Positions 24,769 to 31,665 of a DNA stretch of 48,648 nt are shown here, piece after piece. The notes under the pieces are model-generated. The model was not told the DNA's origin and did not search any database. It saw nothing but the letters and a program-made list of their open reading frames with translations. The stretch is from Candidatus Cloacimonadota bacterium (lineage in GTDB: Bacteria > Cloacimonadota > Cloacimonadia > Cloacimonadales > WRIO01), in NCBI GenBank assembly GCA_020532185.1, contig JAJBBH010000066.1, forward strand, positions 1-48,648, in the 5' to 3' direction. The translations under genes and the position numbers were made by a program. Position 1 is the stretch's first letter, and each line of letters opens with the position of its first letter.

Positions 24769-26862
24769 GTGGATAATAAAAACTTTTTATTTGAGCTTGG
24801 TACAGAAGAAATACCTGCGGCTTATATTAATAACGCTGTGCAAAAGTTGGAAGAAGGGATTACACAAGCTCTCAAAGACAATAAATTGACTTATAAAGAA
24901 TTAAAAGTATATTCTACTCCGCGACGAATGGCACTCTTGATAAATAGTTTGCAATCTAAACAGGCAGATGAGATAATCGAAAAGGTTGGACCAGCCAAGA
25001 AAATCGCCGTCGATGAAAATGGTGAGCTAACCAAACCTGGTATGGGATTTGTGAAGGGTGCAAAAGCAAGTGTTGAAGATGTATTTTTTAAAGAGACAGC
25101 AAAAGGTGAATATATTGCTGTAAAGACAGAAATCAAGGGTCAAACTATTGAAGAGCTTTTGCCAGAAATAATAAAAGCAGCAATAACTAAGATAAACTAT
25201 CCAAAGTCGATGAGATGGGGTTCAGAAAAGACATATTTTGCACGACCAATACGCTGGATTTTGTGCCTTATAAATAATAAGGTATTGGATCTTGAATTTG
25301 CAGGCGTGAAAACAGATCGGAAAAGCTTTGGGAATAGGTTTTATAAACAAAAAGAAGCTGTCGAAATAAATAGCCCAGATGAGTATTTGCAAAAATTAAG
25401 AGATCACTTTGTGATAGCTGATCGTGATGAAAGAAAAATGATGATCAGAAAACAAATGGAAGATCTCTATCAGAATAATGAAGAAAGTATCTTGGAAGAT
25501 GAACGACTTTTGGAGCAAGTTACTGATTTGGTAGAATATCCAAATGCAGTGATTGCGTCTTTTGATAAGAAATATCTGAGCCTGCCAGAAAAGATTATTA
25601 GCTCGACATTGAGCCAAAACCAAAAGTATTTTGCTGTGCATGATAAGAATGATAAATTGAGCAATAATTTTGTGTTTATCTCTAATGGTGATCCTGATCA
25701 TGCAGATATTATTCGTCATGGAAATGAGAAAGTTGTGCAAGCACGGCTTGAAGATGCCTCTTTTTATTATGAAGAAGATACTAAGAATAGCTTGGAGACT
25801 TATGTTGACAAGCTGGGTGAGGTCTTATTTCAAGCACAATTGGGAACTGTTTTGGAAAAAACCGAGCGTATTCAAGAAATATCTAAGTATATTTGTGGTG
25901 AGTTGGGTATTGGCGAGGCTGAGCAAACAAAAGTATTGCGTGCTGCATATCTTTGCAAAGCAGACTTGGTGTGTTTGATGTTGGGAGAAAAGGAATTTAC
26001 CAGGCTTCAAGGCTATATTGGTATGCATTACGCCCTGCATTCAGGCGAAGATAAGGATGTGGCTTTGGCTATTTATGAACATTATAGTCCGCGTGGACAA
26101 AATGATGCGTTGCCGTCAAATATTATAAGTGCAATAGTTGCCATTGCTGATAAGATCGATACGGTTTGTGGTATTATCGGTGTTGATATGATTCCAACAG
26201 GCTCGCAAGATCCTTTTGCTTTGAGACGTTCGGCTAACGGTGTTGTGCAGATTATTGAAGATCATATGATGGATATTGACTTGCTGGCTCTTGTTGATTT
26301 TGTGTTTGGATTATTGTCTGCCAAGTTGAAAGAGCAGAATCATAATTTGCAGATAGTTAAAGATTTTATGCAGCAGAGAATGCATTGGTTGATGGAGCAA
26401 AAAGGATTTGCCTATGATTTGATAGATAGTTTGAGCCATATTGAATGGTCAAATATTTTGGATATCAAGACACGTTTAGCAGATTTGAAGGAATTTCGTG
26501 AAAAGGGTGATTTTATCAAGCTTGTTTTGGGTTTTAAGCGTGTGTCTAATATCATAGAAAAAGATAAAACAGAAAAAAAGGTTGACAAGAAATATATGGA
26601 AGAGCAAGCTGAAATAGATCTTTATGAAAACCATATAGTATTAAAAGAAAAGCTGAGCAATTATTTGCAAGCTAAAGATTATCGTGGGGCATTAGCCGAG
26701 CTTTTGCCATTTAGTCAGTATATTGATAAGTTTTTTGATGATGTTTTGGTGAACTGCGAAGATGAGGCAGTGAAAACAAATCGTTATGCACTATTGAAGG
26801 CAATTAGGCTGAGTTTTTTGGATATTGCCGATATTAGTAAAATTGTAATAGAAAATAATTAG
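24769..26862 (+). CDS. glyS: Glycyl-tRNA synthetase beta subunit GlyS
   Basis: The 697-residue protein is the beta chain of the bacterial two-subunit glycine-tRNA ligase. It begins with the diagnostic FLFELGTEEIPAAYI and has the conserved RPIRWI and PTGSQDPFALRR blocks and the C-terminal anticodon-binding region. The length is normal. The start is GTG 24769 after GAGGA. The catalytic alpha subunit GlyQ is usually encoded next to it, but it is not in this window. Downstream it continues into pta and the aminotransferase with short gaps. Confidence 0.96.
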   Translation: MDNKNFLFELGTEEIPAAYINNAVQKLEEGITQALKDNKLTYKELKVYSTPRRMALLINSLQSKQADEIIEKVGPAKKIAVDENGELTKPGMGFVKGAKASVEDVFFKETAKGEYIAVKTEIKGQTIEELLPEIIKAAITKINYPKSMRWGSEKTYFARPIRWILCLINNKVLDLEFAGVKTDRKSFGNRFYKQKEAVEINSPDEYLQKLRDHFVIADRDERKMMIRKQMEDLYQNNEESILEDERLLEQVTDLVEYPNAVIASFDKKYLSLPEKIISSTLSQNQKYFAVHDKNDKLSNNFVFISNGDPDHADIIRHGNEKVVQARLEDASFYYEEDTKNSLETYVDKLGEVLFQAQLGTVLEKTERIQEISKYICGELGIGEAEQTKVLRAAYLCKADLVCLMLGEKEFTRLQGYIGMHYALHSGEDKDVALAIYEHYSPRGQNDALPSNIISAIVAIADKIDTVCGIIGVDMIPTGSQDPFALRRSANGVVQIIEDHMMDIDLLALVDFVFGLLSAKLKEQNHNLQIVKDFMQQRMHWLMEQKGFAYDLIDSLSHIEWSNILDIKTRLADLKEFREKGDFIKLVLGFKRVSNIIEKDKTEKKVDKKYMEEQAEIDLYENHIVLKEKLSNYLQAKDYRGALAELLPFSQYIDKFFDDVLVNCEDEAVKTNRYALLKAIRLSFLDIADISKIVIENN

Positions 26863-26872
26863 GAGATAAATT

Positions 26873-27865
26873 ATGGATATTGTCCAACTTTTTAAAGATA
26901 AAGCAAAGGCTTTAAAGGGTAGTATTGTTTTGCCTGAAGCACGTGATGAGAGAATGCTTAAAGCATGCGAGATTATTTTGAATGAAGATCTGGCAAAAGT
27001 AGTTTTGATTGGTAATGGCTCAGAGATTAATGCAGATGCAGAAAGACTTGGTGTAAATATTGGTGGAGCAGATATTATTGAACCAGCCGATTATGCACGT
27101 CTTGGTGAGTTTGCAGACTTTTTCTATGAAAAAAGAAAGTCTAAGGGCGTTACTCTTGAGCAGGCAAAAGAGATTGTGCAAAACCCATTATTCTTTGGTG
27201 CTTTATTAGTGCAGTTTAAAGTTGTGAATGGTATGGTAGCAGGTGCTCAGAATACCACAGGCGATGTATTAAGAGCTGCTTTGCAGGTGATTGGCGTGAA
27301 AGCAGGTTTGAAGACAGTTTCAAGCTCGTTTATTATGGTAACCCCTAATTTTATGGGCGAAGATAAAGTGTTTTTGTTTGGCGATTGTGCAGTTGTGCCA
27401 GATCCTACTGCTGAGCAGTTGGCAGATATTGCTATCTCAACCGCGACAACACGCAGTGCATTATTGGGCGATGAGCCAAAAGTTGCTCTTTTGTCATTTT
27501 CAACCAAAGGCAGTGCAGAGCATGAGCTTGTTGACAAAGTTCGCGAGACTTGCAAGATTTTGTCAGAACGTAAAGTTGATTTTGATTATGATGGTGAATT
27601 GCAAGCAGATGCAGCAATAGTACCAAAAGTTGGGGCAAGTAAAGCACCAGGATCCAAAGTTGCTGGTAATGCAAATGTTTTGATTTTCCCTGATTTACAA
27701 GCTGGTAATATTGGTTATAAGCTTGTTCAGAGATTTGCTAATGCAGAAGCTATAGGTCCAATAATTCAAGGTTTGGCAGCACCAGTTTGCGATTTATCGC
27801 GTGGTTGCTCAGTTGATGACATTGTCAATACGATATCGTTAGTCTTATTAATATCACAAAAATAA
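26873..27865 (+). CDS. pta: Phosphate acetyltransferase Pta
   Basis: Pta interconverts acetyl-CoA and acetyl phosphate in acetate metabolism. The 330-residue short form shows GSIVLPEARDERMLKA at the N-terminus, NTTGDVLRAALQVIG (138-152), VSSSFIMV, GDCAVVPDPTAEQLADIAI, and the terminal PVCDLSRGCSVDDIVNTI. It has no DRTGG regulatory extension. The acetate kinase partner is not adjacent. The start has AGGAG before it, 11 bases after glyS. Confidence 0.95.
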   Translation: MDIVQLFKDKAKALKGSIVLPEARDERMLKACEIILNEDLAKVVLIGNGSEINADAERLGVNIGGADIIEPADYARLGEFADFFYEKRKSKGVTLEQAKEIVQNPLFFGALLVQFKVVNGMVAGAQNTTGDVLRAALQVIGVKAGLKTVSSSFIMVTPNFMGEDKVFLFGDCAVVPDPTAEQLADIAISTATTRSALLGDEPKVALLSFSTKGSAEHELVDKVRETCKILSERKVDFDYDGELQADAAIVPKVGASKAPGSKVAGNANVLIFPDLQAGNIGYKLVQRFANAEAIGPIIQGLAAPVCDLSRGCSVDDIVNTISLVLLISQK

Positions 27866-27882
27866 AAATAAAGAGGTTGAAC

Positions 27883-29082
27883 ATGGCAATTAATTTATCA
27901 AAGCGTGTGAAGGCAATTCCACCTTCTCCAACATTGACTATCTCTAATAAAGCAAAGGAAATGATGGCTCAAGGGATTGATGTAATAAACTTTGGCGTTG
28001 GTGAGCCTAATTTTAATACCCCTGACTATATTAAAGATTCAGCTAAAAAAGCAATTGATGATAACTTTACCCGCTATACAGCAAATCCAGGAATTATCGA
28101 GCTTAGAAAAGCAATTTGCGAAAAGTTTATGCAAGATAATGGTTTGGAATATAGTCCAGATCAGATTTTGGTATCACCAGGCGCAAAAGCATCGATAGTT
28201 TTTGCACTTTTGGCAACAGTTAATCCTGGCGATAAAGTGCTTGTTCCTGCACCATATTGGGTTTCGTATCCATCGCAAGTGGAGCTTGCAGGCGGAGAAT
28301 GCATTTATGTTGAGACATTGGAATCAAATGATTTTAAAATCACGGCTGAGCAGATTGAAGCATGTGTGCAAAAAGAAGGAACTATTAAAGCATTTTTCTT
28401 GAATTCACCAAATAATCCCACAGGTGCAGTTTATAATAGGGAAGAGTTGACTAAGATAGCAGATGTTTGTGTTAAACATAATATCATGGTAATTTCAGAT
28501 GAGATTTATGAGAAGCTTATCTATGATGGCGAAGAACATATCTCAATTGCAAGTATATCACCTGAAATAAAGAATTTAACAATTATTATTAATGGTGTTT
28601 CAAAAGTGTATGCAATGACTGGTTGGAGACTTGGCTATTTGGCAGCACCTCTTGATGTTGCAAAAGCAGCAGGCAGAGTACAAGCTCATGCAAGCTCAAA
28701 TACTAATTCAATTACACAAAAAGCAACTCTTACTGCATTGACAGAAGATGATGGGTCAATTGAAAAAATGAGATTAGAGTTCTTTAAAAGAAAAGAGTTT
28801 TTGGTCGAAGCTCTTAATAAGATCGAAAATGTTAGCTGTATTGTTCCTCATGGGGCATTTTACGCAGTACCCAATATTTCCTATTATATCAAAAATAATA
28901 CAAAAGGCTTTACAACATCGAGTGAAATCTCTCTATACTTGCTTGAGAATTATCATATAGCATGTGTTGCAGGCGACTCATTTGGTATGAATGATATAAT
29001 CAGATTCTCTTATGCTAATAGTATGGAAAACTTGGTTGAAGGTGTAAAACGTTTTGAGAATGGTTTGAAATCTTTAATCTAA
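27883..29082 (+). CDS. Class I PLP aminotransferase (aspartate aminotransferase type)
   Basis: The 399-residue fold-type I aminotransferase has the PLP-binding lysine K241 in SKVYAMTGWRLGY. PNNPTG is at about 176-181, SDEIYEKL holds the cofactor-contacting aspartate, and IRFSYANS holds the substrate carboxylate arginine. This pattern suits bacterial aspartate (Ib) or related aminotransferases, often labelled aspC/aat; substrate preference is not certain. The frame opens at TTG 27877, but ATG 27883 has AGAGG at a better distance. Confidence 0.92.
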   Translation: MAINLSKRVKAIPPSPTLTISNKAKEMMAQGIDVINFGVGEPNFNTPDYIKDSAKKAIDDNFTRYTANPGIIELRKAICEKFMQDNGLEYSPDQILVSPGAKASIVFALLATVNPGDKVLVPAPYWVSYPSQVELAGGECIYVETLESNDFKITAEQIEACVQKEGTIKAFFLNSPNNPTGAVYNREELTKIADVCVKHNIMVISDEIYEKLIYDGEEHISIASISPEIKNLTIIINGVSKVYAMTGWRLGYLAAPLDVAKAAGRVQAHASSNTNSITQKATLTALTEDDGSIEKMRLEFFKRKEFLVEALNKIENVSCIVPHGAFYAVPNISYYIKNNTKGFTTSSEISLYLLENYHIACVAGDSFGMNDIIRFSYANSMENLVEGVKRFENGLKSLI

Positions 29083-29085
29083 TGA

Positions 29086-29316
29086 GTGAGTAAATTGAGA
29101 CGCAGAGTGTTAAAAGAAGAGATTCGATATAGATATGAGCAAAATCGCTCATCACGATTTGGCGGGTGGAAGGGTCTTATTATTAAGATCCTTCTGTTTG
29201 CTACTTTGATCAACTTTTATCTGTCTTTTAATAAAGGTAGTGCTCAGACAATACTTTGGTTTATTTCTGGAGGAAATAGGTCTTATGCAGGTATTGAAAG
29301 CGATGGTAACGAATGA
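29086..29316 (+). CDS. Small single-pass membrane protein
   Basis: This 76-residue protein starts at GTG 29086, three bases after the aminotransferase stop. The N-terminus is very basic (LRRRVLKEEIRYRYEQNRSSR), followed by one membrane helix (about 29-48) and a short soluble tail. No family was recognised. A TTG at 29095 is an alternative start. The charge and helix arrangement look like a real membrane protein with the N-terminus inside, but the coding evidence is limited. Confidence 0.5.
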   Translation: MSKLRRRVLKEEIRYRYEQNRSSRFGGWKGLIIKILLFATLINFYLSFNKGSAQTILWFISGGNRSYAGIESDGNE

Positions 29317-29513
29317 CTGATTTGTTTGTATTTTTTCTAAGGGATGAGTTTTTTCATATAAATGTTCAAAAAATAATCGCCTTCAAATACGCTCTATCAG
29401 TGAGTTTTGAAAAAATGAATGAAAATAGTTTTTGTAAACCCCCGTTTTGTTCTGCGTATTATAGTAGAGGGCAGTCTCAACATTTAAGAATAATAAATAA
29501 GGGAAAAAGATGA
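29313..29513 (+). CDS. Doubtful 66-residue reading frame
   Basis: The frame starts in an ATGA overlap with the previous gene and ends in an ATGA overlap with the next, filling an otherwise empty 193-base gap. Its composition (Phe-rich start, Cys/Ser-rich middle) and lack of any motif or ribosome site make it weak. The same DNA holds a promoter-like TATTAT near 29458-29463. It is kept only because both junctions are coupled. Confidence 0.2.
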   Translation: MTDLFVFFLRDEFFHINVQKIIAFKYALSVSFEKMNENSFCKPPFCSAYYSRGQSQHLRIINKGKR

Positions 29514-30406
29514 GTTTGTTGATAATTGGTTCGATTGCATATGATGATATTAAGACACCTGCAGGCGAGGTTAAAAATTCACTTGGCGGTTCAGCAATTT
29601 ATGCGGCACTTGCAGCGTCAAAGTTCTGTGAGTCACGTATAGTCGGGGTTGTTGGAGATGATTTTGATAAGAGTGTGATTGATATTTTAAATGAGAATAA
29701 AATCGATACAGAAGGCATTGAATATGCTACGGGCAAGACGTTTCGCTGGGTCGGCGAGTATAATGATTTGAATTCAGCAGAGACTCACGATACTCAACTT
29801 AATGTATTTGCCGATTTTGAGCCTAAGATACCAGAAGCATATCTCGATAGCAAATATCTTTTTTTGGGCAATATTCATCCAGCTTTGCAATTGCAAGTTT
29901 TGGAAAAGTTTGGAAATGTAGAAATAGTTGCTTGTGATACAATGAACTTTTGGATTGATACAACGCCCGAACTTTTGGATGACGTTGTGCGTAAAGTAAA
30001 TATCTTATTTATTAATGAAGAAGAAGTTAAGTCATTGACACATAAGCAAAATATCTTTGATGCAGGCGAGTGCGTGTTGTCTATGGGACCAAAGCTTGTG
30101 ATAATTAAGCGTGGTGAATATGGTGCTGTTGCAATGTCGAAAGATTTTATGTTTTTTGTTCCAGTCTATCCAGTGCGTCATGTGGTTGATCCAACGGGTG
30201 CTGGCGATTCATTTGCAGGCGGTTTTATGGGTACAGTATTGCAAGCTGGTGAAATTACTGAAGATGTTATAAAAGCTGCTATGATTAATGGAACAATAAG
30301 CGCTTCTTTTAATATAGAGAATTTTAGTTTTAAACAATTGCTCGAAGCTTCAAGCGAAAGTATTGAAAAAAGAGCACGACAATTAAGAAAATTTATGGGA
30401 TTGTAG
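29510..30406 (+). CDS. PfkB-family carbohydrate/nucleoside kinase
   Basis: The 298-residue ribokinase-fold enzyme has an N-terminal substrate motif (NSLGGSAIYAALAASK, 23-38). The signature DPTGAGDSFAGGFM (227-240) contains the anion-hole glycines and the catalytic base D233. The middle FINEEEVKSLT is also characteristic. It phosphorylates a sugar or nucleoside, but the substrate is not evident; adenosine, fructose and ribose kinases all share these motifs. It directly precedes purM by six bases, which makes a nucleotide-related role attractive but unproven. Confidence 0.87.
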   Translation: MSLLIIGSIAYDDIKTPAGEVKNSLGGSAIYAALAASKFCESRIVGVVGDDFDKSVIDILNENKIDTEGIEYATGKTFRWVGEYNDLNSAETHDTQLNVFADFEPKIPEAYLDSKYLFLGNIHPALQLQVLEKFGNVEIVACDTMNFWIDTTPELLDDVVRKVNILFINEEEVKSLTHKQNIFDAGECVLSMGPKLVIIKRGEYGAVAMSKDFMFFVPVYPVRHVVDPTGAGDSFAGGFMGTVLQAGEITEDVIKAAMINGTISASFNIENFSFKQLLEASSESIEKRARQLRKFMGL

Positions 30407-30412
30407 GTTATT

Positions 30413-31426
30413 ATGGATTACAAAAAATCTGGTGTGGATATTGAAGCTGGAGAAAATGCTGTCAATCGTATTAAGTCTTTGGTACGAACAACTTATAATA
30501 AGAATGTTTTAACAGAGCTTGGTGCTTTTGGAGGCTTGTATCAAGTTGATTTGACAAGCTGGAAAGAGCCTGTAATGGTGGCAAGTACAGATGGTGTTGG
30601 AACAAAACTGATGGTCGCTGCAATGGCAGGAGTGTATGATACAGTAGGTCAATGTTTGGTTAATCATTGTGTGAATGATATTTTTGTACAAGGTGCGGTA
30701 CCACAATATTTTATGGACTATATTGGTTGTAGCAAATTATTGCCAGACCGTGTTGAAATGATTATAAGTGGTATGACCAAAGCATGTCGAGAAAATGAAA
30801 TGTCTTTGATAGGTGGCGAAATGGCTGAGATGCCAGGCATATATCATAATGATGATTTTGATTTGGTTGGTACTATTGTAGGACTAATTGAAAAGAGCAA
30901 AATTATAACTGGTGAGGCTATCCAAGAAGGCGATATCGTTGTTGGTTTTACTGGCAATGGCTTGCATACAAATGGGTATTCATTGGCACGAAAAGTATTT
31001 TTTGATGTAATGGGCAAAAAAGTAGATGATTATGTTTCTGAGCTTGGAGAGACAGTTGGCGAGGCATTATTGCGAGTTCATCCATCCTATTATCCGTTAT
31101 TGAAAGATTGGGTTGATCCGTCATTTAATCACGGTATGGCTCATATAACAGGTGGAGGTTTGCCTGGTAATATCAAGAGAGTTATTCCAAATGGCTTATG
31201 TGCACAGCTCGATAGTAAATCTTGGGAGGTTCCGACACTTTTTCAACTGATGCAAGAAGCGGCAAAAATTGAAACAGTTGAAATGTTTAAGGCATTTAAT
31301 ATGGGAATCGGTTATGTGGTAATAATTGATCGAACACAAGCAGATAAATTGTGTTTGGAGACAAAAGGTATGCAAATTGGCGAGATAATTTTGAGTGAAA
31401 AGTCAGAAAAAGTTAGAATAATATAA
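30413..31426 (+). CDS. purM: Phosphoribosylformylglycinamidine cyclo-ligase PurM
   Basis: PurM (AIR synthetase) closes the imidazole ring in purine synthesis using ATP. The 337-residue protein starts DYKKSGVDIEAGENAV and has STDGVGTKL (58-66), VNDIFVQGAVPQYFMDYI, GGEMAEMPGIY and GLHTNGYSLAR, all PurM landmarks. The C-terminal ITGGGLPGNIKRVIP closes the active site. The length is normal. It is separated from purN by about 10 kb and sits behind a PfkB kinase rather than other pur genes. Confidence 0.96.
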   Translation: MDYKKSGVDIEAGENAVNRIKSLVRTTYNKNVLTELGAFGGLYQVDLTSWKEPVMVASTDGVGTKLMVAAMAGVYDTVGQCLVNHCVNDIFVQGAVPQYFMDYIGCSKLLPDRVEMIISGMTKACRENEMSLIGGEMAEMPGIYHNDDFDLVGTIVGLIEKSKIITGEAIQEGDIVVGFTGNGLHTNGYSLARKVFFDVMGKKVDDYVSELGETVGEALLRVHPSYYPLLKDWVDPSFNHGMAHITGGGLPGNIKRVIPNGLCAQLDSKSWEVPTLFQLMQEAAKIETVEMFKAFNMGIGYVVIIDRTQADKLCLETKGMQIGEIILSEKSEKVRII

Positions 31427-31550
31427 AATAGTTTGAAAAATGAGAAAAAAAGACAGGAGGCTAAGCGAATAAGTTTGGAAGCATAATGTGTTGTTACAAC
31501 GATAAATATAGCAATAAAAACAACTATTTTCAAAAAAAGCATTAAAAAAA

Positions 31551-31578
31551 TTGACAACTCTACATATTGCTATATTTT
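31551..31578 (+). promoter_or_regulatory. Candidate promoter of the TonB/PorV operon
   Basis: TTGACA (31551-31556) is followed after 16 bases by TATTTT (31573-31578), or after 14 by TATATT (31571-31576). The site lies about 90 bases before the receptor ATG and directly in front of a perfect palindrome. Confidence 0.4.
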
Positions 31579-31589
31579 TTGGATATTGA

Positions 31590-31610
31590 ACTATATAATA
31601 ATTATATAGT
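31590..31610. promoter_or_regulatory. Perfect 21-base palindrome, possible operator
   Basis: Arms ACTATATAAT and ATTATATAGT are exact reverse complements around one central A. The site lies just downstream of the candidate -10, at roughly +5 to +25 of the predicted transcript. It could be an operator for a dimeric regulator or a 5-prime mRNA hairpin. Its sequence is all A/T apart from one pair, so chance is not excluded. Confidence 0.5.
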
Positions 31611-31665
31611 ATAGTTGTGAAATAAATGTGTAATTTAAATAAAATCCATAAAGGGAGGATAATTA

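Noticed and set aside
25396-25740. Minus-strand 114-residue frame inside glyS
   Set aside because: Antisense to a conserved synthetase, Ile/His-rich without a recognisable domain.
31441-31548. Strong AGGAGG (31455-31460) after purM as sign of a small gene
   Set aside because: No start codon at a usable distance opens a frame: the TTG at 31475 stops after three codons, and ATG 31486 is about 25 bases away with only 19 codons.
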